Assembly: GCF_001866665.1 (NCBI RefSeq) | Contig: NZ_MLYO01000024.1 | Span: 186,001 to 250,000, forward strand | Direction of reading: 5' to 3' | Origin: Streptomyces monashensis | GTDB taxonomy: Bacteria; Actinomycetota; Actinomycetes; Streptomycetales; Streptomycetaceae | Length of the DNA: 64,000 nucleotides | In this document: one piece after another, positions 7,466 through 16,049 of the stretch | How the letters are laid out: every line of letters starts with the position of its first letter | How positions within the stretch are numbered: the stretch's first letter is position 1 | Position numbers and translations under genes: made by a program | The notes under the pieces: generated by a model | Database searches by the model: none | What the model saw: the letters and a program-made list of their open reading frames with translations, nothing else | Told to the model about the DNA's origin: nothing

Positions 7466-9238
7466 TCAGTCCTTGATCTCGCAGATCGCCGCGCCCGAGG
7501 TGACCGAGGCGCCGACCTCGGCGGCGAGGCCCTTGATGGTGCCCGCCTTGTGGGCGTTCAGCGGCTGCTCCATCTTCATGGCTTCCAGGACGACGATCAG
7601 GTCGCCCTCCTGGACCTCCTGGCCCTCCTCGACCGCGATCTTGACGATCGTGCCCTGCATCGGGGAGGCGAGGGTGTCGCCGGAGGCCACCGGGCCGGAC
7701 TTCTTGGCCGCGCGGCGCTTGGGCTTGGCGCCCGCCGCGAGGCCCGTGCGGGCCAGGGACATGCCGAGCGACGAGGGGAGGGAGACCTCCAGGCGCTTGC
7801 CGCCCACCTCGACGACGACCGTCTCGCGGCCGGACTCCTCCTCCGCCTCGGCGTCGGCCGGGGCGGCGAAGGGCTTGATCTCGTTGACGAACTCGGTCTC
7901 GATCCAGCGGGTGTGGACCGTGAACGGGTCGGCGGAGCCGGTGAGTTCGGGGGCGAAGGCCGGGTCCTTGACCACCGCGCGGTGGAACGGGATCGCCGTC
8001 GCCATGCCCTCGACGTGGAACTCGGCCAGGGCACGGGCGGCCCGCTCAAGGGCCTCCTTGCGGGTACGGCCCGTCACGATCAGCTTGGCCAGCAGGGAGT
8101 CCCACGCCGGGCCGATGACCGAGCCGGACTCGACGCCCGCGTCCAGGCGGACACCGGGGCCGGACGGCGCGTCGAACCTCGTCACCGTGCCGGGGGCCGG
8201 GAGGAAGTTGCGGCCCGGGTCCTCGCCGTTGATGCGGAACTCGAAGGAATGGCCGCGCAGGGCCGGGTCGTCGTACCCCAGCTCCTCGCCGTCGGCGATG
8301 CGGAACATCTCGCGGACCAGGTCGATGCCGGCGACCTCCTCGGTCACCGGGTGCTCCACCTGGAGGCGGGTGTTGACCTCCAGGAAGGAGATCGTGCCGT
8401 CCTGGCCGACCAGGAACTCGCAGGTGCCCGCGCCCTCGTAGGCGGCCTCCTTCAGGATGGCCTTGGAGGCGCGGTACAGCTCGGCGACCTGCTCGTCGGT
8501 CAGGAACGGCGCCGGGGCCTCCTCCACCAGCTTCTGATGCCGGCGCTGGAGCGAGCAGTCACGCGTCGAGACGACGACCACGTTGCCGTGCTTGTCCGCC
8601 AGGCACTGGGTCTCCACGTGGCGGGGGCGGTCCAGGTAACGCTCGACGAAGCACTCGCCGCGGCCGAAGGCGGCGACCGCCTCGCGCACCGCCGACTCGT
8701 ACAGCTCCGGGACCTCTTCCAGGGTCCGGGCGACCTTCAGGCCGCGACCGCCGCCACCGAAGGCCGCCTTGATCGCGATCGGCAGACCGTGCTGCTCGGC
8801 GAAGGCGACGACCTCCTCGGCGCCCGAGACGGGGTCCGGGGTGCCGGCCACCAGGGGCGCGCCGGCGCGCTGGGCGATGTGACGGGCCGCCACCTTGTCA
8901 CCCAGGTCGCGGATGGCCTGCGGCGGCGGGCCGATCCAGATCAGGCCCGCGTCCAGCACGGCCTGCGCGAAGTCGGCGTTCTCCGACAGGAAGCCGTAGC
9001 CGGGGTGGATGGCGTCCGCCCCCGACTCGCGCGCCGCGTTCAGGACCTTCGCGATGTCCAGGTAGCTGGTGGCCGGGGTGTCACCGCCCAGGGCGAACGC
9101 CTCATCCGCGGCGCGGACATGCAGAGCGTCCCGGTCCGGGTCGGCGTAGACGGCCACGCTCGCGATTCCGGCGTCCTGGCAGGCCCGGGCCACGCGGACA
9201 GCGATTTCGCCACGGTTGGCGATGAGCACCTTGCGCAC
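7466..9238 (-). CDS. accA2: Acyl-CoA carboxylase alpha subunit (biotin carboxylase plus biotin carrier)
   Basis: A 590-residue fusion of biotin carboxylase (residues 1-450) and, after a linker, biotin carboxyl carrier domain. The carrier motif EAMKMEQ places the biotinylated Lys at about residue 555. The ATP-grasp features KAAFGGGGRGL and EVNTRLQVEHPVTE are present. It carboxylates its own biotin for transfer to acetyl- or propionyl-CoA by a beta subunit such as the nearby PccB, supplying malonyl/methylmalonyl-CoA for fatty acids and polyketides. The GTG at 9238 has AAGGAGG 11 bases upstream. The biotin ligase at 13051-13917 would attach the cofactor. Confidence 0.92.
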   Translation of the reverse strand: MRKVLIANRGEIAVRVARACQDAGIASVAVYADPDRDALHVRAADEAFALGGDTPATSYLDIAKVLNAARESGADAIHPGYGFLSENADFAQAVLDAGLIWIGPPPQAIRDLGDKVAARHIAQRAGAPLVAGTPDPVSGAEEVVAFAEQHGLPIAIKAAFGGGGRGLKVARTLEEVPELYESAVREAVAAFGRGECFVERYLDRPRHVETQCLADKHGNVVVVSTRDCSLQRRHQKLVEEAPAPFLTDEQVAELYRASKAILKEAAYEGAGTCEFLVGQDGTISFLEVNTRLQVEHPVTEEVAGIDLVREMFRIADGEELGYDDPALRGHSFEFRINGEDPGRNFLPAPGTVTRFDAPSGPGVRLDAGVESGSVIGPAWDSLLAKLIVTGRTRKEALERAARALAEFHVEGMATAIPFHRAVVKDPAFAPELTGSADPFTVHTRWIETEFVNEIKPFAAPADAEAEEESGRETVVVEVGGKRLEVSLPSSLGMSLARTGLAAGAKPKRRAAKKSGPVASGDTLASPMQGTIVKIAVEEGQEVQEGDLIVVLEAMKMEQPLNAHKAGTIKGLAAEVGASVTSGAAICEIKD

Positions 9239-9659
9239 GATTGAGGCTCCCTCCTTGAAACAAGCCGAGTTTAGGGACTGCCGACACGGCACTTCGACCC
9301 GTCCCCAATGGTGAGCTTGCCCACACGGAGCGTGATTCGAGGCCCGCTCGACCGCGAAACCCCTTGTCGCGCCACAGCACGCAGGGCTCCTCCCGGAAAC
9401 CCTAGCCCTGTCATGTGGTCAAGGTCTCTGTGAGAGCGTGCTGCGCCCCACTCCGTTTCTTTGTCGAGTCCCTACGAATGGCCCAATGATTCTTTGCTGG
9501 CGCGCGAACCCTTGTCCCCTGGTTTACCCGTTAGTAGCGTTCGCGATGTACGGATAGGGCGCTGTGGCCCGAAGGGCCTCCTTGAGGGGCGGTGGTCGGG
9601 CGACGGGTGGGCGTACCTGGGGTAACTGGAACGCTGGCACGAGAGTGGGTGGATCCGCG
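9239..9659. other. Divergent intergenic region
   Basis: About 420 bases separate divergent accA2 and the membrane protein gene. Beyond the accA2 ribosome-binding site there is locally A+T-richer DNA (9440-9540), probably holding both promoters. I see no repeat, RNA gene or convincing small frame. Confidence 0.4.
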
Positions 9660-10259
9660 GTGGTGCGCAGGCCTGTGGCGTGGGTCGTGGCGGTCGTCCT
9701 TCTGGCGGAGGCGGTCTTCATCGCGGCGCTGAACTGGTTCCTGGGAATCGTCGTCGACCGGCAGGACATGTCGCTGGCCGGCCTCGACCCGTCGACGATG
9801 GCGACGTCCTCGAAGATCGGCGGCGTGGTCTTCGGTCTCTACTTCGCGCTGTGCGCCCTGGTGGCCGTCGTGGTCGCGATACGCGACCGCGCGCCCGCGG
9901 GCTTCGGCCGGGTCGTGCTGATCAGCGCAGCGGTCGTGCACGGCCTGCTGGGGGCGTTCGCCTGGGGCCTGGTCGGCTGGACGGCGTTCCTGTTCATGGT
10001 GGTCGTGCTCGGACTCATCGTCCTGCTGCTGATGACCTACGACCGTGACGGCGGGGTGCAGCGGGGCACCTCCGGCGGCGGGGCGGGAGTCGGCGGGGAG
10101 CCCGCGGCCGCCGGTGTGCCGGGCGCGGCTGCGGCCCCGGGGGCGGCGGCCGTCCCGGCTCCGCGTACGGCCCCCGGCGAACCCCGGGACGGGGACGGGG
10201 ACCCGCAGGACTCCGCGCCCGCTCAGCTCGTCATCCGGCCGGTGCCCACAACTCCGTGA
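9660..10259 (+). CDS. Integral membrane protein of unknown function
   Basis: A 199-residue protein with four predicted membrane helices: about residues 4-30 (after VVRRPVAW), 55-80, 88-108 and 112-130. A 60-residue Gly/Ala/Pro-rich cytoplasmic tail with no recognisable motif follows. The GTG at 9660 starts just before the first helix, with GGTGG 7 bases upstream; a longer frame from 9564 is possible but gives a basic, unstructured extension. Its 3' end overlaps the convergent maf gene by 29 bases. I do not recognise a function. Confidence 0.65.
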   Translation: MVRRPVAWVVAVVLLAEAVFIAALNWFLGIVVDRQDMSLAGLDPSTMATSSKIGGVVFGLYFALCALVAVVVAIRDRAPAGFGRVVLISAAVVHGLLGAFAWGLVGWTAFLFMVVVLGLIVLLLMTYDRDGGVQRGTSGGGAGVGGEPAAAGVPGAAAAPGAAAVPAPRTAPGEPRDGDGDPQDSAPAQLVIRPVPTTP

Positions 10260-10848
10260 TGCCGACGCCCAGTTCGGCCAGCAGCTTGCGCACCAGGGGC
10301 AGGCTGATGCCGATCACGTTGCCGTGGTCGCCGTCGATGCCCTCGATGAACGGAGCCGAACGGCCGTCCAGAGTGAAGGCCCCGGCGACGTAGAGGGGCT
10401 CGCCGGAGGCGACGTACGCGGCGATCTCGTCGTCGCTGGGCTCGCCGAAGCGGACGACGGTGGAGGCGACCGCGGCGACGTACCGGTTGGCCTCCGTGTC
10501 CCAGACGCAGTGGCCGGTCTGCAGGGTGCCGGCCCGGCCGCGCATCGCCTTCCAGCGGGCGGTGGCCTCCTCGGCGTCGGCGGGCTTGCCGAGGGCCTGG
10601 CCGTCCAGCTCCAGCACCGAGTCGCAGCCGATCACCAGGGCGCCGTGCACCTCCGGCTTCGCCGCCACGACCGAGGCCTTCGCCTCGGCGAGGGCGAGGG
10701 CCAGCTCGGCCGGGGTGGGGGCGGTGACGGCGTCCTCGTCGACCCCGCTGACGATCACCTCGGGTTCGAGGCCGGCCTGGCGCAGGAGGCCCAGGCGGGC
10801 GGGGGACTTCGACGCGAGGATGAGTCGCCTGCGGCGCGTTGCGGTCAT
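10231..10848 (-). CDS. maf: Maf-family nucleoside triphosphate pyrophosphatase
   Basis: A 205-residue Maf/HAM1-fold pyrophosphatase. It hydrolyses non-canonical or modified NTPs to monophosphates and is tied in other bacteria to septum formation. The N-terminal signature LILASKSPARLGLLRQAG (residues 9-26), the GCDSVLELDG metal site and the late HGNVIGISLPLV segment fit the family. It is the last gene of the apparent minus-strand operon pccB-pccE-mmpB-maf, 13 bases after mmpB. The ATG is at 10848. The tail overlaps the convergent membrane protein gene. Confidence 0.85.
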   Translation of the reverse strand: MTATRRRRLILASKSPARLGLLRQAGLEPEVIVSGVDEDAVTAPTPAELALALAEAKASVVAAKPEVHGALVIGCDSVLELDGQALGKPADAEEATARWKAMRGRAGTLQTGHCVWDTEANRYVAAVASTVVRFGEPSDDEIAAYVASGEPLYVAGAFTLDGRSAPFIEGIDGDHGNVIGISLPLVRKLLAELGVGITELWAPAG

Positions 10849-10861
10849 GGGGTCAGATTAC

Positions 10862-10990
10862 TCACCTCAGGCCGATCACCAGCATCGCCAGGATCATCGC
10901 CACGGCCATGAAGAGACCGAGCCGCCGGAGCATGTCCTGCGCTTCGCGCAGGTCCTCCGGCGGCTCGTCTTCAGGGTCTGACCAGAGCAC
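10862..10990 (-). CDS. mmpB: Morphogenic membrane protein MmpB (42 aa)
   Basis: A 42-residue protein reading VLWSDPEDEPPEDLREAQDM, then LRRLGLF and one membrane helix (AVAMILAMLVIGL, residues 29-41) ending in LR. The acidic WSDPE..PPE..R start followed by a terminal helix matches the small Streptomyces MmpB protein as I remember it. The GTG at 10990 has GGACGA directly upstream; the stop is 13 bases before maf. It lies 81 bases after pccE, so it is probably co-transcribed with the carboxylase genes and maf. The orientation is likely an acidic cytoplasmic N-terminus. Confidence 0.75.
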   Translation of the reverse strand: MLWSDPEDEPPEDLREAQDMLRRLGLFMAVAMILAMLVIGLR

Positions 10991-11071
10991 TCGTCCAGCG
11001 TGCGGTGCGGTGGGTGGCGGGCGCCTGAGTACGGCTACTCATGTTGGCGCCCGGTGTCGTCCACCGACGCG

Positions 11072-11281
11072 TCAGGCCGGCCAGTACGTGCGCGTCCAGC
11101 TCGCCGGGCCCGGATTCGGGACGTGCCGGGCCGCGATCCGGCCCGGGTCGGACCACGCGTCCCTCGGGCCGCTCGCGCCGGGCGGCGTTGTCGCTGCCAC
11201 CGCGGCGCGGGCGCGGACCACCGCCAGGGCGGCGGCCAGCTCCTCCGGGGTCGGGTTTCCTCGTACGACCTTGATGTTCAT
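11072..11281 (-). CDS. pccE: Propionyl-CoA carboxylase epsilon subunit
   Basis: A 69-residue protein starting MNIKVVRGNPTPEELAAALA, the hallmark of the small epsilon subunit of actinobacterial acyl-CoA carboxylases, and ending with Trp/Pro-rich WSDPGR and SWTRTYWPA. It binds the alpha-beta complex and raises its activity. It lies 53 bases downstream of pccB on the same strand. I chose the ATG at 11281; a GTG at 11302 would add seven residues. Confidence 0.85.
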   Translation of the reverse strand: MNIKVVRGNPTPEELAAALAVVRARAAVAATTPPGASGPRDAWSDPGRIAARHVPNPGPASWTRTYWPA

Positions 11282-11334
11282 GACCGCTCCCAGGGACAGC
11301 ACGGCTTGGCGGGGACTTGAGGGGACCAGGGGGC

Positions 11335-12939
11335 CTAGAGGGGGATGTTGCCGTGCTTCTTCGGGGGCAGGGATTCCCGCTTCGTACGCAGCTGACGCAG
11401 GCCGCGGACGATGTGGGCGCGGGTGTCGGACGGCCTGATCACCGCGTCGATGTAGCCGCGCTCGGCCGCCACGTAGGGGTTGAGGAGGGTGTCCTCGTAC
11501 TCCTGGATCAGGCGGGCGCGGACGGCTTCGAGATCCTCGCCGTTCGCCTCCGCCTCGGCGATGGTCCTGCGGTGCAGGATGTTGACCGCGCCCTGGGCGC
11601 CCATGACGGCGATCTGGGCGGTCGGCCAGGCCAGGTTGAGGTCGGCGCCGAGGTGCTTGGAGCCCATGACGTCGTAGGCGCCGCCGAAGGCCTTGCGGGT
11701 GATGACCGTGATGAGGGGGACGGTGGCTTCCGCGTAGGCGTAGATCAGCTTGGCGCCGCGGCGGATGATGCCCTCGTGCTCCTGGCCGACGCCGGGCAGG
11801 AAGCCGGGGACGTCCACGAAGGTCAGCACCGGGATGTTGAAGGCGTCGCAGGTGCGCACGAAGCGGGCGGCCTTCTCGGACGCGTCGATGTCCAGGCAGC
11901 CGGCGAACTGCATCGGCTGGTTGGCGACGACTCCGACCGGGTGGCCCTCGACCCGGCCGAAGCCGGTGACCATGTTCGGCGCGAACAGGGCCTGGGTCTC
12001 GAAGAACTCGGCGTCGTCCAGGACGTGTTCGACCACCGTGCGGATGTCGTACGGCTGGTTCGCGCTGTCCGGGACGAGCGTGTCGAGTTCACGGTCCTCG
12101 TCGTTGACGGCGAGGTCCGCCTCCTCCGGGAAGACCGGCGGCTCGGAGAGGTTGTTGGACGGCAGGTACGACAGCAGCTGCTTGACGTACTCGATCGCGT
12201 CCTTCTCGTCGCCCGCCATGTGGTGGGCCACGCCGGAGGTGGCGTTGTGCGTGCGGGCGCCGCCCAGTTCCTCGAAGCCGACGTCCTCTCCGGTGACCGT
12301 CTTGATGACGTCCGGGCCGGTGATGAACATGTGGGACGTCTGGTCGACCATGACCGTGAAGTCCGTGATCGCCGGGGAGTAGACCGCGCCGCCGGCGCAC
12401 GGGCCCACGACCAGGCTGATCTGCGGGATCACACCGGAGGCATGGGTGTTGCGGCGGAAGATCTCGCCGTACGCGCCGAGGGAGGCGACGCCTTCCTGGA
12501 TGCGGGCGCCGCCGGAGTCGTTGATGCCGATGACCGGGCAACCGGTCTTCAGCGCGAAGTCCATGACCTTGACGATCTTCTGGCCGTAGACCTCGCCGAG
12601 GGCGCCGCCGAAGACCGTGAAGTCCTGGGAGAAGACGGCGACCGGGCGGCCGTCGACGGTGCCGTAGCCGGTGACCACGCCGTCGCCGTACGGGCGGTTC
12701 TGCTCCAGGCCGAAGTTGGTGGAGCGGTGGCGGGCGAACTCGTCCAGTTCGACGAAGGAGTCCTCGTCGAGGAGGAGGGCGATCCGCTCACGGGCCGTCA
12801 GCTTGCCCTTGGAGTGCTGCTTTTCGACCGCACGTGCCGAGCCGGCGTGCGTCGCCTCGTGAATACGGCGCTCGAGATCCGCGAGCTTGCCCGCGGTCGT
12901 ATGGATGTCGATCTCTGTGCGCTCTGCCGGCTCGGACAT
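11335..12939 (-). CDS. pccB: Propionyl-CoA carboxylase beta subunit (carboxyltransferase)
   Basis: A 534-residue carboxyltransferase of two crotonase-type domains. It transfers CO2 from biotin on the alpha subunit (AccA2-type) to propionyl-CoA, making methylmalonyl-CoA. The N-domain holds the oxyanion segment GINDSGGARIQEG and the C-domain FVDVPGFLPG and KAFGGAYDVMGSK. The ATG at 12939 has AGGGAG 11 bases upstream; the 27 bases further upstream that stay open begin with TTG and look like leader. It heads the pccB-pccE-mmpB-maf cluster and is divergent from birA, which supplies the biotin ligase. Confidence 0.92.
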   Translation of the reverse strand: MSEPAERTEIDIHTTAGKLADLERRIHEATHAGSARAVEKQHSKGKLTARERIALLLDEDSFVELDEFARHRSTNFGLEQNRPYGDGVVTGYGTVDGRPVAVFSQDFTVFGGALGEVYGQKIVKVMDFALKTGCPVIGINDSGGARIQEGVASLGAYGEIFRRNTHASGVIPQISLVVGPCAGGAVYSPAITDFTVMVDQTSHMFITGPDVIKTVTGEDVGFEELGGARTHNATSGVAHHMAGDEKDAIEYVKQLLSYLPSNNLSEPPVFPEEADLAVNDEDRELDTLVPDSANQPYDIRTVVEHVLDDAEFFETQALFAPNMVTGFGRVEGHPVGVVANQPMQFAGCLDIDASEKAARFVRTCDAFNIPVLTFVDVPGFLPGVGQEHEGIIRRGAKLIYAYAEATVPLITVITRKAFGGAYDVMGSKHLGADLNLAWPTAQIAVMGAQGAVNILHRRTIAEAEANGEDLEAVRARLIQEYEDTLLNPYVAAERGYIDAVIRPSDTRAHIVRGLRQLRTKRESLPPKKHGNIPL

Positions 12940-13050
12940 CGGGATCGCGGCTCCCTGCCTGCTCAAAAGGGGGGACGATTACTCATCCGTAGCGTAGTGG
13001 CGTGCCTACCGATCAGCAGTGCGGTGTTTCCCACACCTAGGGTGGCTTGC

Positions 13051-13917
13051 ATGACGCCCCGAGATGCAGCAGACGACAACGGCAGCCGCTGGTCCGACCT
13101 GGACCGTCCCCCGCTCAACGCCGGTGCGCTGCGGCGCTCCCTGGTGCGGGACGGGGGCCTGTGGTCCGAGGTGGAGGTGGTCCAGCGCACCGGGTCCACC
13201 AACAACGACCTCGTGGCGCGGGCCGCCGCGGGGGACGTGGCGGAGGGGGTGGTGCTGGTGGCGGAGGAGCAGACCGCGGCGCGGGGCCGGCTGGACCGGC
13301 GGTGGACGGCGCCGCCGCGGTCGGGGCTGTTCTTCTCGGTCCTGCTGCGGCCCGCCGAGGTGCCGGTGGACCGGTGGGGGTGGCTGCCGTTGCTCACCGG
13401 GGTCGCCGTGGCGACCGGGCTGTCCCGGACGGCGGGTGTCGACACGGCGCTGAAGTGGCCGAACGACCTGCTGGTCACGGTCGACGGTGAGGAGCGCAAG
13501 GCCGGTGGCATCCTCGCGGAGCGGGCGGGCGAGGACGGTGTCGTCATCGGCGTCGGCGTCAACGTCTCGCTGCGGGCGGAGGAACTGCCGGTGCCGCAGG
13601 CGGGATCGCTGGCGCTGGCCGGGGCGGTGGGGACGGACCGGGATCCGCTGCTGCGGGCCGTGCTGCGGGCGTTGGAGGAGTGGTACGGGCGGTGGCGCGC
13701 GGCCGGCGGGGATCCGGCCGCCTGCGGGCTCCAGGAGGTGTACGCCGCCGGGTGCGCGACGCTGGGGCGCAGCGTGCGGGCGCTGCTGCCGGGGGACCGG
13801 GCGGTGGTGGGGGAGGCCGTCGCGGTGGACGGGGACGGACGGTTGGTCATCGCCACGGCACAGGGGGTGCAGGAGCCCGTGGGGGCGGGGGACATCGTGC
13901 ATCTGCGGCCTGCGTGA
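13051..13917 (+). CDS. birA: Biotin-[acetyl-CoA-carboxylase] ligase
   Basis: A 288-residue biotin protein ligase. It makes biotinyl-AMP and attaches biotin to the carrier Lys of AccA2. The catalytic segments are QRTGSTNNDL, the biotinyl-AMP loop GRLDRRW (about 79-85, a variant of GRGRxxR), KWPNDLLV and GGIL. No N-terminal DNA-binding helix-turn-helix is present, so unlike E. coli BirA it should not be a repressor. The ATG at 13051 is exactly 7 bases after TAGGGT, a leaderless promoter, and the gene is divergent from pccB. Confidence 0.9.
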   Translation: MTPRDAADDNGSRWSDLDRPPLNAGALRRSLVRDGGLWSEVEVVQRTGSTNNDLVARAAAGDVAEGVVLVAEEQTAARGRLDRRWTAPPRSGLFFSVLLRPAEVPVDRWGWLPLLTGVAVATGLSRTAGVDTALKWPNDLLVTVDGEERKAGGILAERAGEDGVVIGVGVNVSLRAEELPVPQAGSLALAGAVGTDRDPLLRAVLRALEEWYGRWRAAGGDPAACGLQEVYAAGCATLGRSVRALLPGDRAVVGEAVAVDGDGRLVIATAQGVQEPVGAGDIVHLRPA

Positions 13918-14158
13918 GGGTGCGGCTCGCCCGGGGTCGAGGGGCGCCGGGAACCGCGCGATCGGCCGGCGGCGGCCCGCGGGGCGCAACGGTGCTGCGG
14001 GCCCTGCCCCTGTCCGGTGCGGCCACCGGAGCAGGGGACCCGCACCCGGTGCCGAGCGCGTAGCCCGCGCCAAACCCGACGGAGTGAGCTGGCGCACACC
14101 TGCCGTAGAGTTGAGGCCGGTCGATATCTGACCGTGACAGATCGGAAGGGCAGCAGGC

Positions 14159-15265
14159 GTGACCGTCGACGACACGGGCTCCGGAGCGGATCCGCAGGCC
14201 GCCGACTCCGGCGAGGACCCGCTCGCGCTGCGTCTCGAACACCTCATCCTGGGTGCGGAGCGCCGCTACACCCCCTTCCAGGCGGCCCGTAGCGCCGGTG
14301 TCTCCATGGAGCTGGCGTCGCGGTTCTGGCGGGCCATGGGGTTCGCGGACATCGGGCAGGCCAAGGCGCTCACCGAGGCCGATGTACTGGCCCTGCGGCG
14401 CCTCGCCGGTCTCGTGGAGGCGGGGCTGCTCAGTGAGGCCATGGCCGTCCAGGTGGCGCGGTCCACGGGGCAGACCACGGCCCGACTGGCCGAATGGCAG
14501 ATGGATTCCTTCCTGGAGGGTCTGACCGAGCCTCCGGAGCCGGGGATGACCCGCACCGAGGTGACGTACCCGATCGTCGAGCTGCTCCTGCCCGAGCTGG
14601 AGGAGTTCCTGGTCTACGTGTGGCGGCGGCAGCTCGCCGCGTCGGCCGGGCGGGTGGTGCAGACCGCCGACGACGAGGAGATGGTCGACCGGCGCCTCGC
14701 CGTGGGGTTCGCCGACCTCGTGGGGTTCACACGGCTGACCCGGCGGATGGAGGAGGAGGAGCTGGGGGAGCTGGTCGAGGCGTTCGAGACCACCGCCGCC
14801 GACCTGGTGGCCGCACGGGGCGGGCGGCTGATCAAGACCCTCGGTGACGAAGTGCTGTACGCGGCCGACGACGCAGGTACGGCAGCGGACATCGCGCTGC
14901 GGTTGGTCGAGACGATGGCCCACGACGAGACGATGCCGGAGCTGCGCGTCGGGATGGCGTTCGGCACGGTCACCACCCGGATGGGTGATGTGTTCGGTAC
15001 GACCGTGAACCTGGCCTCCCGGCTGACCTCGATAGCGCCGCGTGACGCCGTGCTGGTGGACAGCGCCTTCGCCGAGGAGCTGATCCGCACCGGCGAGGCG
15101 CCCGCCTCGGAGGCGGAGGCGGCCGAGGCCGCGGCGGCCGCCGAGAAGGAGGGCGAGGAGCCGCCGGCGTACCGCTTCGGGCTCCAGCCGATGTGGCAGC
15201 GGCCGGTCCGCGGGCTCGGTGTGGTCGAGCCGTGGCTGCTGGCCCGACGCGACACGGCCACCTAG
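14159..15265 (+). CDS. cya: Class III adenylate cyclase
   Basis: A 368-residue class III nucleotidyl cyclase making cAMP. An N-terminal helical regulatory domain (about 20-160), like the autoinhibitory domain of mycobacterial Rv1264, precedes the catalytic domain (about 175-310). The metal Asp sits in FADLVGFT (about 184-191), the second metal Asp in LGDEV (about 228-232), and the transition-state Asn/Arg in TVNLASRL. A 70-residue Ala/Glu-rich tail follows. The GTG at 14159 has GGAAGGG upstream. Its stop overlaps that of the convergent gene at 15262 by sharing CTAG. Streptomyces cya is known to affect germination. Confidence 0.9.
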   Translation: MTVDDTGSGADPQAADSGEDPLALRLEHLILGAERRYTPFQAARSAGVSMELASRFWRAMGFADIGQAKALTEADVLALRRLAGLVEAGLLSEAMAVQVARSTGQTTARLAEWQMDSFLEGLTEPPEPGMTRTEVTYPIVELLLPELEEFLVYVWRRQLAASAGRVVQTADDEEMVDRRLAVGFADLVGFTRLTRRMEEEELGELVEAFETTAADLVAARGGRLIKTLGDEVLYAADDAGTAADIALRLVETMAHDETMPELRVGMAFGTVTTRMGDVFGTTVNLASRLTSIAPRDAVLVDSAFAEELIRTGEAPASEAEAAEAAAAAEKEGEEPPAYRFGLQPMWQRPVRGLGVVEPWLLARRDTAT

Positions 15266-15852
15266 GGCCCGTCCGCCCCTCCCGGGGTGTCGACACAGAG
15301 GCCTATCACCGGTACGCACAGTCCGCCCGGGCCCGGGTCCTTGCGGCTCCGGCTGGGGGCGGGAGCGGGAGTGGTGGGGGTGGGGTGTGTGGTGGTGGGC
15401 GCCGGGGGCGCGGGTGTCGGGGGTGCTGTGGGCGGTGGGGTGGTCGACGGGGTGGGGCGTGGCGCGGCGACCGTCGGTGAGGCCGGCCGGGCCGCGGGCG
15501 GCCGGGGGCGTGTCGGGGCCGGGTTTCTGCCGCCCATGACGGCGGTCGCCGAGGGCGGTGCGGTGGGGGAGCCGGTGACCGTGGCGGCCGTGTTCGCCGC
15601 GTGCTCGGTCGTGGCGGTGGCGCGGGGGTCGGCCTCCGCCGTGGCCGGGGAGTCCGTCCCCGGGTCGGAGGCCACGCGGACCAGACTCAGCGCGCCGGCG
15701 GCCAGGGCCAGGCCGCCTGCCGCGAGGAGCAGCCTGCGGGGGCGCGGCTTGCGGTGCCGGCCGCGTCGTACGCCGCTGGGCGAGGTGGCCTCGTCCGGTG
15801 CCGCTTCCGTGGTGGAGACGGCCGTACGGAACTGGGCACGTATCGGTGTCAT
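15262..15852 (-). CDS. Membrane-anchored Pro/Thr-rich extracellular protein
   Basis: A 196-residue protein. A basic cytoplasmic N-terminus (to about residue 40, RRGRHRKPRPRR) leads into one membrane helix (about 41-60). A long Ala/Pro/Thr-rich low-complexity external stretch (about 65-170) follows. It ends with a short, apparently conserved tail GLCVPVIGLCVDTP holding two Cys that could form a disulfide. The ATG at 15852 has GGGGAGG nearby. The function is unknown. Its stop codon interlocks with that of cya (CTAG), so the two genes are tightly convergent. Confidence 0.65.
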   Translation of the reverse strand: MTPIRAQFRTAVSTTEAAPDEATSPSGVRRGRHRKPRPRRLLLAAGGLALAAGALSLVRVASDPGTDSPATAEADPRATATTEHAANTAATVTGSPTAPPSATAVMGGRNPAPTRPRPPAARPASPTVAAPRPTPSTTPPPTAPPTPAPPAPTTTHPTPTTPAPAPSRSRKDPGPGGLCVPVIGLCVDTPGGADGP

Positions 15853-16014
15853 GGCTCCCCTCCCCGCCGTGCGCCCCGGGTGCGCCGTGGCGGACGCACG
15901 CTATGCGGTCCTGTGGGCGATGTGCGGGGAGTCGGGCGGGATGTCACTCGAACGGGCGTAGCCCCCTGGGGTTTTCCGGGGCCGGTGCGGCTGCGATGAT
16001 CGGGCCGACAGGGA

Positions 16015-16030
16015 GTTAACCCGCGTTAAC
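16015..16030. promoter_or_regulatory. GTTAAC inverted repeat upstream of enoyl-CoA hydratase gene
   Basis: GTTAAC-CCGC-GTTAAC, a perfect inverted repeat of 6-bp A+T-containing arms, ends 20 bases before the ATG at 16050. It stands out in G+C-rich DNA and is placed where a repressor would block the promoter. The regulator is unknown (a TetR- or GntR-type fatty-acid regulator would be a guess). Confidence 0.5.
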
Positions 16031-16049
16031 ACGTGAGCCGGAGGGTGTC

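Noticed and set aside
11317..13917. 866-residue plus-strand frame covering pccB
   Set aside because: Its first 578 codons are the antisense of pccB; only the part from the ATG at 13051 (birA) is protein-like.
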